Below, piece by piece: positions 16,080 through 25,007 of a stretch of 64,000 bases of DNA. The notes beneath the pieces are model-generated. The model was not told the origin of the DNA and made no database searches. It saw nothing but the letters and a program-made list of their open reading frames with translations. Location: the NCBI GenBank assembly GCA_910586705.1, contig CAJUJK010000016.1, positions 1 through 64,000 of the forward strand, read 5' to 3'. Origin of the DNA: an uncultured Lachnospiraceae bacterium. GTDB taxonomy: Bacteria; Bacillota; Clostridia; Lachnospirales; Lachnospiraceae. Position numbers and translations under genes: made by a program. The first letter of the stretch is position 1, and every line of letters begins with the position of its first letter.

Positions 16080-17489
16080 TCAGATCCCCAGCACAATCTC
16101 TGCCACGCGGAAGTAGATCAGCAGGGAAATCGCGTCCACGATCGTCGTGATAAACGGGCTTGCCATCACCGCCGGGTCAAGCCCGATTTTCTTTGCCAGC
16201 ATGGGCAGCGTGGAGCCGACCATCTTCGCCACGATCACCGCCATCAGCAGGGTAATGCACACCACAAACGCCACATACACGCTCACATGATCAAAAATCA
16301 TCAGTCTTGCGAAATTGCAGACCGACAGCGTCAGACCGCACAGCACCGCCGTGCGGATCTCCTTCCAGATCACCTTAAGCCAGTCGCCAAACTCAATCTC
16401 CTCCAGCGAAATACCGCGGATGATGATGGCGGAAGCCTGTCCGCCCGCGTTGCCGCCGGTATCCATCAGCATTGGGATAAAAGCCGTCAGCACCACATAG
16501 CGGCTCAGCTCATTCTCAAAAGCGGTGATAATCTTCCCCGTAAAAGTAGCCGAAATCATCAAAAGGAGCAGCCACGGAATCCTCTTTTTGTAGGCGTCAA
16601 ACACGGTCATCCGCAGATAAGGCTTGTCGGAAGGCATCACAGCCGCCATCTTCTCGATATCTTCCGTGGTCTCCTCTTCCAGAATATCCACCACGTCGTC
16701 CATGGTGATAATGCCGACCAGCCTGTCCTCATTATCCACCACCGGCATAGCCGTAAATTCGTATTTTTTGAACTGTCTGGCAACTTCCTCCTGATCCATC
16801 AGGGTGTGGAGAGACACCACGCTTCTGTGCATCATATCACCGATCACGGCATCCGGGTCGCTTAAAAGCAGATAGCGAAGCGCCACCGTCCCTACAAGGG
16901 TGCGCTTATAGTCCAGCACATAACAGATGTTGATGGTCTCACTGTCAAGACCCACCTTGCGGATCCGTTCGATTGCCTGCGCCACCGTGTAGTGCTCCTT
17001 CAGATCCACATACTCCACCGTCATAATGCTGCCCGCGGAGTCCTCCGGGTAACGCATCAGATGGTTGATCGCTTTTCTCGTGTCCGGGCTTGTGTTGGCG
17101 ATCAGCCGTTTCACCACATTGGCGGGCATCTCCTCCATCAGTTCCTTCGCATCGTCGGACATCATATTGTCGATGATGCGCGCCGCATCCTTATCCGAAA
17201 GGGATGTGATGATGGACTGCTGCCTGTCGATCTCCAGATAGGAAAAGACGTCCGCCGCCGTATCTTTCGGGAGAAAGCGGAATATCTTAATAACCTCTTC
17301 CTCCTCCATCTCCTCCATATAGTCCGCGATGTCCGCGTCATTGAGTTCTTCTATAATCTTTCGGAGGCTGGTATACTGCCCTTTCCTGAGAAGCTCCCGG
17401 ATCTCCGCCACGCCAAAATCGGCATAGTCGTTATAAACCTTTGCCTCCAGCCCTTCCGTCCTTTTTTCCGTTTCCCTGTTCTCACCCAT
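16080..17489 (-). CDS. mgtE: Magnesium transporter MgtE
   Basis: 469 residues with the full MgtE layout: N-terminal superhelical MgtE_N domain (about 20-135, LRKIIEELNDADIADYMEEM), paired CBS domains (about 136-265), then five membrane helices (about 285-469) including the pore-lining MDTGGNAGGQAS segment. MgtE is a Mg2+-gated channel that closes when the cytosolic domains bind Mg2+. The start follows AAAGGCGG; that site can be hidden in a leader hairpin. The upstream gap is too short for an M-box aptamer. Confidence 0.97.
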   Translation of the reverse strand: MGENRETEKRTEGLEAKVYNDYADFGVAEIRELLRKGQYTSLRKIIEELNDADIADYMEEMEEEEVIKIFRFLPKDTAADVFSYLEIDRQQSIITSLSDKDAARIIDNMMSDDAKELMEEMPANVVKRLIANTSPDTRKAINHLMRYPEDSAGSIMTVEYVDLKEHYTVAQAIERIRKVGLDSETINICYVLDYKRTLVGTVALRYLLLSDPDAVIGDMMHRSVVSLHTLMDQEEVARQFKKYEFTAMPVVDNEDRLVGIITMDDVVDILEEETTEDIEKMAAVMPSDKPYLRMTVFDAYKKRIPWLLLLMISATFTGKIITAFENELSRYVVLTAFIPMLMDTGGNAGGQASAIIIRGISLEEIEFGDWLKVIWKEIRTAVLCGLTLSVCNFARLMIFDHVSVYVAFVVCITLLMAVIVAKMVGSTLPMLAKKIGLDPAVMASPFITTIVDAISLLIYFRVAEIVLGI

Positions 17490-17492
17490 AGT

Positions 17493-17531
17493 CTGCCGCC
17501 TTTCCGCCGGAAAAGCGCTCCGCGGCGGCAG
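17493..17531 (-). promoter_or_regulatory. Leader hairpin masking the mgtE ribosome binding site
   Basis: On the minus strand CTGCCGCC (17531-17524) pairs perfectly with GGCGGCAG (17500-17493), which contains most of the ribosome binding site, just before the ATG at 17489. A GC-rich inner stem can form within it. This would limit mgtE translation unless opened. Confidence 0.5.
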
Positions 17532-17543
17532 TTTTGGCTTCAG

Positions 17544-18215
17544 TTAACCTGAGCTGCTCCCGGAAGCATTTTCCGCACTTCTATAGTAGAAAGGATCTGA
17601 GACGCGCACCCGCGCTGTGCCGGCGGTCGCCTCCGTAATGTCCTTTATCAGTTTATCTTTCTCCTCACAGGGCACATGAAATCCGATACGCACCTGTTCC
17701 GTATAGACGGATTCCTCTATGGGAATCCCCCTCTGTCCCAAAAGATACTGTATCTTACCGATCCCGTTATAATCTGTCTCCACCGTAAGAGTATACCCGT
17801 ACTTCATCACCGCCACACGGCTGTCCGCAAGCCCCGCCTGCGCCGCCTGCGTATAGGCGCGCACAAGCCCGCCGGTACCAAGCAGCGTGCCGCCGAAATA
17901 CCGGGTCACCACCAGCGTCAGACCGCGGATTCCCGATCCTGTGAGCACCTCCAGAATGGGTCTGCCCGCCGTGCCGGAAGGTTCCCCATCGTCAGAATAC
18001 CGCACAGTCTCCCCCTGCTCCCCTATGATATAGGCATAACAGTGGTGTCTGGCATCCCAATAGCGCTTTTTCTCAGCCTCGATAAAGGAAACCGCCTCCT
18101 CCTCGGTGTGAGTCGCCTGCACATGGGCGATAAAACGGGATTTCTTTTCCACGATTTCCCCCTCGCCCCCATATTCAATTATTTTATACGGCGCATACTC
18201 ATGAATCGTTCCCAT
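17544..18215 (-). CDS. yigZ: YigZ/IMPACT family protein
   Basis: 223 residues. The N-terminal UPF0029/Impact domain shows EKKSRFIAHVQATHTEEEA, RHHCYAYIIGE, YSDDGEPSGTAGRPILEVL and VTRYFGGTLLGTGGLVRAY, the family signature; the C-terminal part is the DUF1949 ACT-like domain (about 140-205). YigZ proteins are conserved and may act on translation or nucleic acid, but their function is unclear. ATG 18215 is taken; an in-frame TTG at 18242 would add nine residues and lies nearer to an AAAGGA-like site. Confidence 0.9.
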   Translation of the reverse strand: MGTIHEYAPYKIIEYGGEGEIVEKKSRFIAHVQATHTEEEAVSFIEAEKKRYWDARHHCYAYIIGEQGETVRYSDDGEPSGTAGRPILEVLTGSGIRGLTLVVTRYFGGTLLGTGGLVRAYTQAAQAGLADSRVAVMKYGYTLTVETDYNGIGKIQYLLGQRGIPIEESVYTEQVRIGFHVPCEEKDKLIKDITEATAGTARVRVSDPFYYRSAENASGSSSG

Positions 18216-18242
18216 AAATTTATTTCTGTCCTTTTCATGCAA

Positions 18243-18360
18243 ACTCGCAAATTCGCGCTTTCAGCGCTCCACGTCCGATTTCATCGGACATTTGCTCGTT
18301 AACGTCGCAGGAAAAACAAATGCCGCTTGCAGCGTCGCTTGTTTTTCCTTTGCGACTATT
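18243..18360. repeat. Intergenic repeat family B, full copy
   Basis: Starts ACTCGCAAATTCGCGCTTT and contains three nested hairpins: GCGCT/AGCGC, GTCCGAT/ATCGGAC (around 18273-18290), and a long one in which GTCGCAGGAAAAACAA pairs with TTGTTTTTCCTTTGCGAC (18304-18356). A clearly related copy lies at 44597-44750. The rest of this 336-base gap holds only the pbp promoter region. Confidence 0.75.
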
Positions 18361-18441
18361 ATATCGTTGCACATTTCTCCCCTCTGTGCAAGTATAAATG
18401 TGCACAGAATCGTAAACAATTCTTAAGAAAGCATAAAAACC

Positions 18442-18470
18442 TTTATTTGCCAGATAAATTTTGTTATAAT
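18442..18470 (+). promoter_or_regulatory. Likely promoter of the penicillin-binding protein gene
   Basis: Consensus TATAAT (18465-18470) with a weak -35 TTTATT (18442-18447) at 17-base spacing; about 75 bases of leader follow. Confidence 0.5.
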
Positions 18471-18551
18471 CGTCACAGATTATACCCTTTTTTAAGGATT
18501 GACTATATCGGCATTTGAGACTATGATAGAGAGTCGAGGAGGCAGTATCCT

Positions 18552-21266
18552 ATGAATTATGGCAAAAAGGGCGTCCGCAAAAAACAGCAGGCGCTTCACT
18601 CTACAGGTAAAAAATGGAGCAGGAAAGTTGCCTTTACCTTTGTGCAGGTATTCCTGATCGGCATGATCGGTGCGGCTATTGTCGTCGCAAGCGCAGGCAT
18701 CGGCGCTTTTAAGGGCATTCTGGCAACGGCGCCGGACATCAGCAACATCGACGTGACACCCTCCGGGTTTTCCACGTTTGTATATAATATAGAAGGCACC
18801 CAGATCAAGAAACTGGTTTCCACCGACGCCAACCGTATCCCGGTTTCCATCGACATGGTTCCGCAGGACTTGAAGGACGCCTTTGTCGCCATCGAGGACG
18901 CCCGTTTTTATGACCACAACGGCATCGATATCAAGGGCATCATCCGCGCAGGCATGATCGGCATCCAGAACCGCCACTTCTCCGAAGGCGCCAGCACCAT
19001 CACCCAGCAGCTCCTCAAAAACAATGTCTTTACAGACTGGACGAGCGAGGATTCATGGGCGGACAAATTCAAGAGAAAGTTTCAGGAGCAGTATCTGGCT
19101 CTGGAGCTGGAAAAAGTCATGGATAAGGAGTCCATCCTGATCAACTACATGAACTCCATCAACCTCGGTTCCAATACGCTGGGCGTGGAAGCCGCTTCCA
19201 GACGGTATTTCGGCAAACATGTCAACGAGCTCAACTTGTCCGAGTGCGCCGTGATCGCGGGCATTACCCAGAACCCGTCCCGCTATAATCCCATCACACA
19301 CCCGGAAGACAATGCCAAACGCCGGGAAAAAGTGCTGAAGGAAATGTTGGAGCAGGGCTATATCAGCGCGGAGGAGCGCGAGGAGGCGCTTGCCGACGAC
19401 GTGTATTCCCGCATTCAGGTGGCTGACGCCAAAAACGAGGACAACGCTGTCAGTACATATTTTGTGGATGCGCTGACAGACGACGTGATGGAGGATCTGA
19501 TCGCGATCGGATACAACGAAACGCAGGCCTACACCCTGCTCTACAGCGGCGGTCTGAAAATTTATTCTACCCAGGATCCGAAAATACAGGCGATCTGTGA
19601 CAACGCCTTTGCGGACGAGAGCAACTTCCCCGCAAACACCAAATGGTATCTGAACTATGAGCTGACCATCGACCGCGCAAACGGGGACAGGGAAAATGTC
19701 AGCACGGAAATGTTCCGCAGTTACTGGAAGGAAAACCGTTCCTCCAGCTACAATCTGATTTACACCTCGCAGGAGGAGGCATATCAGGATATCGAAGCTT
19801 ACAAAGCCGACGTGATGCGCTCCGGCGATGAAGTCTTCGGTGAAAACATCAATCTGACCCCGCAGCCGCAGGTATCCCTCGTGGTGGAGGACCAGAGCAC
19901 AGGCTGCGTCGTGGCAATGGTGGGCGGCAGGGGCGCCAAGACCGCCAGCCGTACCTTGAACCGCGCCACCGACACGGTCAGACAGCCCGGTTCCACCTTC
20001 AAGGTAGTGTCCACCTACGCGCCCGCCTTAGACAGCGCGGGACTGACCCTCGCCACGGTTATGAACGACGCGCCCTTCAACTACGCCAACGGACGCCCGG
20101 TGGCGAACTGGTACGGCGAGACATACCGCGGGCTTTCCTCCCTGCGGGACGGTATCCGCGACTCCATGAATATCGTGGCTGTAAAAACGCTGACGCAGAT
20201 CACGCCCCAGCTCGGCTTTGATTATCTGAAAAATTTTGGTTTCACCACCGTTGTGGAACGTGAGGAGATCAACGGCGAGATCTTCTCGGATATCCAGCAG
20301 ACTACCGCCCTCGGCGGTCTGACCCACGGTGTTACGAATGAGGAACTCAACGCCGCCTACGCCTGCATTGCAAACGGCGGCACCTATATCAAGCCGAAAC
20401 TTTACACGAAGGTTTTAGATCACGACGGCAACATTATCCTGGACAATACCCTGCCAAACTCCAAGCAGGTGATCAAGGAAACCACCGCCTTTCTTCTGAC
20501 GGATGCCATGGTTGACGTGGTCACAAGCGGTACCGGCGGTTCGGTCAACTTCGGCAATATGGCGATCGCCGGAAAGACCGGCACCACCTCCGATTACAAC
20601 GACGTATGGTTTTCGGGATACACCCCCTACTACACCGCTACCACATGGGCGGGTTTTGACAACAACGTGAAGCTGTCCGGCGACGAGAAGAATCTGGCGA
20701 AAAAGCTGTGGCGCGCCGTCATGTCGGAGATTCACAAAGATCTGCCCAGCGAGTCCTTCAGCGTTCCCTCCGGCATCGTGACCGCCACGGTCTGCTCACG
20801 CTCCGGGAAACTGCCCATTGCGGGGCTTTGCGACGGAACGCTGCGCACGGAATATTTTGCGGAAAACACCATTCCCACAGAAACCTGCGACGTGCACTAC
20901 GCAGGGCAGATCTGCCAGTACAGCACGCTGCCGGCCCGCGAGTTCTGTCCCTTCAAGGTAGAAGGCGTCGTTGAGCTGACTCCGGTGGAAGATGTCTCCC
21001 TGCAGAGCGGTTCCTCCACCGAAACTACCGAAGTGGTGAACGAGGACGGCTCCGTAAGTCAAGTGCCCGTACCCGCACCGACAAGCAATATGTGCCCTCA
21101 CGACGAGGTATTTTACGCAACACCCGGCTATGAAGCGACGATTGAGGCACAGCGTGCCGAAATCAACCAGCGGAATGCCGAAGCAGCAGCCGCGGCGGCA
21201 GAAGCGGCAGCCGCGGCACAGCAGCAACAGGCGCCGCCCCAGCCGGAACAGCCACCCGCACAATAA
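18552..21266 (+). CDS. Class A penicillin-binding protein (PBP1A type)
   Basis: 904 residues: short cytoplasmic tail, membrane anchor (about 25-55), GT51 glycosyltransferase domain with catalytic Glu115 (AIEDARFYDHNG) and EGASTITQQLLKN, then the transpeptidase domain with SxxK Ser481-Lys484 (PGSTFK), SxN Ser538-Met-Asn540 and KTG 675-677 (AGKTGTTSDYNDVWF). It polymerises glycan strands and cross-links peptides of the cell wall. A serine- and proline-containing linker and a C-terminal Ala/Gln/Pro-rich tail (about 860-904) extend past the catalytic core and may contact the wall. AGGAGG lies nine bases before the ATG. It is a single gene with a terminator downstream. Confidence 0.97.
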   Translation: MNYGKKGVRKKQQALHSTGKKWSRKVAFTFVQVFLIGMIGAAIVVASAGIGAFKGILATAPDISNIDVTPSGFSTFVYNIEGTQIKKLVSTDANRIPVSIDMVPQDLKDAFVAIEDARFYDHNGIDIKGIIRAGMIGIQNRHFSEGASTITQQLLKNNVFTDWTSEDSWADKFKRKFQEQYLALELEKVMDKESILINYMNSINLGSNTLGVEAASRRYFGKHVNELNLSECAVIAGITQNPSRYNPITHPEDNAKRREKVLKEMLEQGYISAEEREEALADDVYSRIQVADAKNEDNAVSTYFVDALTDDVMEDLIAIGYNETQAYTLLYSGGLKIYSTQDPKIQAICDNAFADESNFPANTKWYLNYELTIDRANGDRENVSTEMFRSYWKENRSSSYNLIYTSQEEAYQDIEAYKADVMRSGDEVFGENINLTPQPQVSLVVEDQSTGCVVAMVGGRGAKTASRTLNRATDTVRQPGSTFKVVSTYAPALDSAGLTLATVMNDAPFNYANGRPVANWYGETYRGLSSLRDGIRDSMNIVAVKTLTQITPQLGFDYLKNFGFTTVVEREEINGEIFSDIQQTTALGGLTHGVTNEELNAAYACIANGGTYIKPKLYTKVLDHDGNIILDNTLPNSKQVIKETTAFLLTDAMVDVVTSGTGGSVNFGNMAIAGKTGTTSDYNDVWFSGYTPYYTATTWAGFDNNVKLSGDEKNLAKKLWRAVMSEIHKDLPSESFSVPSGIVTATVCSRSGKLPIAGLCDGTLRTEYFAENTIPTETCDVHYAGQICQYSTLPAREFCPFKVEGVVELTPVEDVSLQSGSSTETTEVVNEDGSVSQVPVPAPTSNMCPHDEVFYATPGYEATIEAQRAEINQRNAEAAAAAAEAAAAAQQQQAPPQPEQPPAQ

Positions 21267-21269
21267 CAA

Positions 21270-21313
21270 ACCGGGCGTCGGCACGCCCGGTTCAGAGAAT
21301 GCTCCGCATTCTC
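21270..21313 (+). terminator. Two hairpins after the penicillin-binding protein gene
   Basis: ACCGGGCGT/ACGCCCGGT (21270-21291) is followed by GAGAATGC/GCATTCTC (21295-21313). Neither has a T-run, so the first may be a weak terminator or an mRNA 3' end stabiliser. Confidence 0.55.
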
Positions 21314-21352
21314 CATGAATGATTTACACTACTGCAATTTCCCATAAACTAA

Positions 21353-21383
21353 AAAACAACGAGCGCACACGCGCTCGTTGTTT
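21353..21383. terminator. Bidirectional intrinsic terminator
   Basis: AACAACGAGCGC, loop ACAC, GCGCTCGTTGTT, with TTT after it on the plus strand and an A-run before it that serves the convergent small gene. Confidence 0.85.
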
Positions 21384-21661
21384 CATATACCCTTTACTCT
21401 TCTGATTTTCTCCTCCAGATCCTCAATGCCTGTTTTCGCATTGCTGATGGCACGGCAGAAGGGCTCGTACTCTGCCCCGGGTTCCAGTCCCTCTTTTTCG
21501 TAATACAATCTGCCGATCTCAATATAGTTCTTTCTGATCACATCCTCGCAGGTACTGATCTGACTTTTTAAGTTTGCGATCTCCGCCAGATCTTTCGCCT
21601 TTCCTGTCACTTCTTTTCCCTTTGAGGTGATGGTATCTCCGACCTTTTCAAAAAAATCCAT
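21383..21661 (-). CDS. Small conserved coiled-coil protein of unknown function
   Basis: 92 residues with no signal peptide or membrane segment: MDFFEKVGDTITSKGKEVTG, then a long charged helix (residues 20-60 and 70-92) with heptad-like spacing. I recall similar N-termini in other Lachnospiraceae proteins, but no function is known to me. A canonical GGAGG-like site precedes the ATG. Its stop overlaps the terminator it shares with the penicillin-binding protein gene. Confidence 0.75.
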   Translation of the reverse strand: MDFFEKVGDTITSKGKEVTGKAKDLAEIANLKSQISTCEDVIRKNYIEIGRLYYEKEGLEPGAEYEPFCRAISNAKTGIEDLEEKIRRVKGI

Positions 21662-21705
21662 TCCGCTTTCCTCCTATATATTACTTACTGCGCTTCTACA
21701 ACAAA

Positions 21706-22473
21706 TCACTTTTTTACAAATAAATAATTCATATTACAAAAACATTCCATTTTCTCCGCATATTGTTCAATTTTCCATAGTCCGTTTTTTAATATTCTGT
21801 ACACTTCAAAATTTTCATGTAACAAATTCCAAAAATCTCTGAAGTAAGTGCGCGAATCAATATTACACCCGCCAAATTCTATCTGGATAGCCCGAATGCG
21901 CCCTTCTTTCAAAAGTTTCTCTGCACCCTGCAAAGCTTTTAATTCATTACCTTCTATATCCATTTTCAGAAAGTCTATCGCTTCTATATGTTCTTTCTCG
22001 CAATACTCATCCAACGTTTCTGTCTTTACTGTTTCACTTTTTGAAAACTCGATATTAAAATAATCCAGTTGCCGATTATACAAACTCGCTAATCCCGAGG
22101 CATCTTTATCATAATATAAAGTTGCCGTCTCGCTTTTATCACTGAGTGCCACATTGTTCAAGCGGATATTCTTATCTGCCCCTACACTCTCCTTTAATAT
22201 GCGAAAAGTTTCCTGTGCAGGTTCAAAGCAATGTATCCTTGCATCCGGAAAGTATTCCTTCAACATTTTGGTATAATTTCCTTTATTAGTTCCAACATCA
22301 AACAGGACTTTATTCTGTCCTCCCAGACTTTTTAAAAACTCACAGACTTTAGATTCTCCACTTGAATAAATATCCCCATGCAGATCCATATTCATTCCTT
22401 TTAAGGACATACAATAAAGTTTATACCAAAAACTATACGTCTCCTTTTTTCCATATAACATTTTAAATCTCAT
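21706..22473 (-). CDS. FkbM family methyltransferase
   Basis: 255 residues from ATG 22473, which follows GGAGG by six bases; the frame is open 21 codons further but without a site. The SAM-binding motif I is LFDVGTNKGNYTKML, with HCFEPAQETF and FLKMDIEGNELKALQGA forming the usual FkbM motifs. Relatives O-methylate sugars of glycans, lipids or secondary metabolites. The gene is visibly AT-rich compared with its neighbours and has no glycosyltransferase partner, which suggests recent acquisition or a remnant of a polysaccharide locus. Confidence 0.88.
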   Translation of the reverse strand: MRFKMLYGKKETYSFWYKLYCMSLKGMNMDLHGDIYSSGESKVCEFLKSLGGQNKVLFDVGTNKGNYTKMLKEYFPDARIHCFEPAQETFRILKESVGADKNIRLNNVALSDKSETATLYYDKDASGLASLYNRQLDYFNIEFSKSETVKTETLDEYCEKEHIEAIDFLKMDIEGNELKALQGAEKLLKEGRIRAIQIEFGGCNIDSRTYFRDFWNLLHENFEVYRILKNGLWKIEQYAEKMECFCNMNYLFVKK

Positions 22474-22550
22474 CACTTTCCTCCAGTTTTTGTTGTTCCA
22501 CTCATCTCCAGCATACAAAACCCATATGATAAACAATACCGCATCTTCCG

Positions 22551-24182
22551 CTATTCGTCAACCGAAAGCCGCTCATAGTTCCGCACCAGTTCCGCCGCGA
22601 TATGCTCCGCCAGAATCCGGTATCCCGCCTTGTTGGCATGTACGCCGTCCGGCATATAGTCCGCCACGATATCCGCGTCGTGGGAATCCAGTATATTGGA
22701 ATTATATAAGTCTATCACCTGAAAATCATAGGCTGCGGATAAGGTCAGTATCACATCCGACAAGTTTTTCTGGGGAAGCAGATAGATCCGCTCCCGCATC
22801 AGATAATCCTGCAGGATGTTCGGCAGCGGCGTGACAAAGAAAATATCCGCATCGGGATAATTCTCCTTAAGCCCCCGCATCAGCTCGTCAAGATCCCCGC
22901 AGAAAGTCCACGGTTTCCGTTCCGCAAGGCTGCCAAACTCTTTCTCCGACAGGCAGAAACCATCGTTGGTGCCGCCCATGACGATAATAATGTCCGTATC
23001 TACCGGGATCTGCGTATAGCGCTCCACAAAGGCGTCCGACCAGTACCGTCCGATCGAAGAACCGCCAATGCCCAGATTGTATACTTCCTCCGCTCCCAGC
23101 AGTTCTTTCAGTATGGAAGGATAGGCATAGGTGAGATACCCTTCCTCCCCTTCCAGATTCGCCGCCGCCGTGATGCTGTCTCCCAGACAGGCAATCTTCT
23201 TCCCCGAAAAATCCACACCCTGTTCCTCCAGACACGCCTGATCCTCCCAGTTGACCAGAAGAGTCTCCTCCTGAGAACTTCGTATCTGCCTACGTTCGAC
23301 AAGTGTAATTTCGGGATACACCATTTCTATCTTCAGAAGAAGATCGAGCATGTTGCCGGATATTGTACCGTTTCCCGAGACGCTGGCTGCATTGCCCGAA
23401 ACGGTATCGTTTTCCGACACACTCATTCTATTGACTGATATGGTCATATTATCTGACACGCAAAATGTATTGTCTGATACTGTATCGTTACCAGAAACGC
23501 CGGATGCATTGCCCGATACCGTATCATTACCCGACAAGCTGGTTACATTGCCTGATTCCGCGTCGTTGCCCGACACGCTGGTTACATTGCCTGATATCGT
23601 ATCATTGCCGGAAACACTGGACATATTTCCCGATATCGTATCATTACCTGACACATCAGTCACATTATCTGACATATTCGTCGCATTATCTGACACACTA
23701 ATCATATTGTCCGACACACTGGTCGTATTGTCTGACACATCAGGCGCCTTGCCCGAAACGACGTTGTTTTCCGAAACACTTGTCCCATTCTCCGAAACAG
23801 TGCTGTCTGCCAAGGTGTCCGTCCCGTTTTCCGATACCCCCGGCGTTTCCTCCGGCAGCTCCCGATTCCCGGACATACCGCTTGTGTCGAAACCCATCAT
23901 CGCCACAGCAGGAACCGCCGCCTCGTCATCCATACGGATCTCTTCCAGAAACTGTCCCAGCTTTTCCCTGTCCCCGGAAAGCGCCTCGATCTCCTGCCGC
24001 ATTTCCTGCACCCGGTCATGGGCTTCCCTGTTTCTCGAGAGCACTTCCTCCTGCTGCTTCAGTTCCGTTTCGATCTCTCTGTTTACAACATGTGTAGCAT
24101 AAAGCCGCATCCCAACTGCCGCCACTAGCACCGCTAACAGCGACAGGATCGCGACCGCCAGTATCTCGTTTATCTTTCTCAT
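22551..24182 (-). CDS. Membrane-anchored SGNH/GDSL hydrolase with VSxN repeats
   Basis: 543 residues: N-terminal membrane helix (about 7-29), coiled-coil (30-82), a repeat region of VSxN motifs (116-279), then an SGNH hydrolase domain (about 325-535) with catalytic Ser336 in LGDSITAAAN, the oxyanion block GIGGSS and GGTNDG, and the Asp-His pair in PDGVHANKAG. The domain faces outward and probably removes an ester or acetyl group from a glycan or peptidoglycan; the substrate is unknown. From residue 177 the repeats step regularly by 6 and 7 residues, giving a 13-residue unit. The start overlaps the rlmB stop (ATGA), so translation is coupled. Confidence 0.85.
   Translation of the reverse strand: MRKINEILAVAILSLLAVLVAAVGMRLYATHVVNREIETELKQQEEVLSRNREAHDRVQEMRQEIEALSGDREKLGQFLEEIRMDDEAAVPAVAMMGFDTSGMSGNRELPEETPGVSENGTDTLADSTVSENGTSVSENNVVSGKAPDVSDNTTSVSDNMISVSDNATNMSDNVTDVSGNDTISGNMSSVSGNDTISGNVTSVSGNDAESGNVTSLSGNDTVSGNASGVSGNDTVSDNTFCVSDNMTISVNRMSVSENDTVSGNAASVSGNGTISGNMLDLLLKIEMVYPEITLVERRQIRSSQEETLLVNWEDQACLEEQGVDFSGKKIACLGDSITAAANLEGEEGYLTYAYPSILKELLGAEEVYNLGIGGSSIGRYWSDAFVERYTQIPVDTDIIIVMGGTNDGFCLSEKEFGSLAERKPWTFCGDLDELMRGLKENYPDADIFFVTPLPNILQDYLMRERIYLLPQKNLSDVILTLSAAYDFQVIDLYNSNILDSHDADIVADYMPDGVHANKAGYRILAEHIAAELVRNYERLSVDE
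23346..23837 (-). repeat. Coding tandem repeat (39-base unit) inside the SGNH hydrolase gene
   Basis: Encodes about 24 copies of [V/I/L/M]S[G/D/E]N. The last 16 follow an exact 6/7-residue alternation (39 bases per double unit). Copies differ at synonymous and non-synonymous sites, so the array is old but could still change length. Confidence 0.85.
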
Positions 24183-24919
24183 TGCAATCTCTGTCTGACA
24201 ATCTCATAAGCCAGAATCCCCGCCGCCACAGAGGCGTTCAGGGAATCAATATCCCCCCGCATGGGAATCTGTGCGGTCATGTCGCATTTTTCCCTGACAA
24301 GGCGGCTCACGCCGTCTCCCTCCGCGCCGATCACCAGCCCGATCGGTCCCTTCAGATTTAATTCATACATGGACGTGCCGCCCATATCCGCGCAGACAAA
24401 CCAGAGCCCGTCCTTTTTCAGTTCCTCGATGGTCTGCCCCAGATTGGTCACTTTCGCCACCGGCGTATAGTTCAGCGCACCCGCGGATGCCTTCGCCACC
24501 GTAGCCGTCAGCCCCACGGCACGGTTTTTCGGAATAATGACGCCGTGCGCGCCCGCCTGATTCGCCGTGCGGATGATCGCTCCCAGATTGTGGGGATCCT
24601 CGATTCCGTCCAAAAGCAAAACAAAGGGCGCCTCCCCCTTGTCCTTCGCCTTCTGCAATATATCGGAAACTTCCGCATATCCGTAAGCCGCCGCTGCCGC
24701 GATCACGCCCTGATGTCTGCCTGTCTCGGACATCTGGTCAAGCCGCTCCTTCGTCACATATTTGATTGGCGTCCCCTGCTTTGCCGCCTCCCGTTTGATG
24801 GTCATGACCGGTCCGTCCTTGCAGCCGTCCAGCACATAGAGCCTGTCTATGGTACGCCCCGCCCGGAATGCTTCGATCACGGCGTTTCTTCCTTCTATGA
24901 TTCCCGTATTTTCTTCCAA
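24179..24919 (-). CDS. rlmB: 23S rRNA (guanosine-2'-O-)-methyltransferase RlmB/TrmH family
   Basis: 246 residues of the SPOUT/TrmH family. IIEGRNAVIEAFRAG is the usual RlmB N-terminal substrate-binding part; motif 1 is PHNLGAIIRTANQAGAHGVI, motif 2 GLVIGAEGDGVSRLV and motif 3 IPMRGDIDSLNASVAAGIL. It would methylate G2251-equivalent of 23S rRNA. I choose a TTG start at 24919 (GAGAGG about ten bases upstream), which gives the family-typical N-terminus; an in-frame GTG at 24988 would add a Cys-rich 23-residue leader. It follows mrnC and overlaps the downstream SGNH gene. Confidence 0.93.
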   Translation of the reverse strand: MEENTGIIEGRNAVIEAFRAGRTIDRLYVLDGCKDGPVMTIKREAAKQGTPIKYVTKERLDQMSETGRHQGVIAAAAAYGYAEVSDILQKAKDKGEAPFVLLLDGIEDPHNLGAIIRTANQAGAHGVIIPKNRAVGLTATVAKASAGALNYTPVAKVTNLGQTIEELKKDGLWFVCADMGGTSMYELNLKGPIGLVIGAEGDGVSRLVREKCDMTAQIPMRGDIDSLNASVAAGILAYEIVRQRLQ

Positions 24920-25007
24920 ATTATGTAAACCTCTCTTCCCATATTCGCAGCCGCCTGTTTTTCTTTCGCAGCCTATACAGACTCGCACCCCACACTCCGC
25001 GCGGCTC

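Noticed and set aside
17490..17543. M-box magnesium riboswitch before mgtE
   Set aside because: The gap is about 54 bases, too short for the aptamer; only a simple hairpin is present.
23346..23837. Possible CRISPR array
   Set aside because: The units are contiguous coding repeats with no unique spacers and no cas genes.
23350..24102. Open frame with Pro/Asp/Thr repeats on the plus strand
   Set aside because: Mirror image of the VSxN repeat in the SGNH hydrolase gene; the sense frame has the signal, catalytic residues and start.
24920..24988. Extended N-terminus of RlmB from GTG 24988
   Set aside because: It would add a Cys-rich segment not usual for the family; TTG 24919 with GAGAGG fits better.
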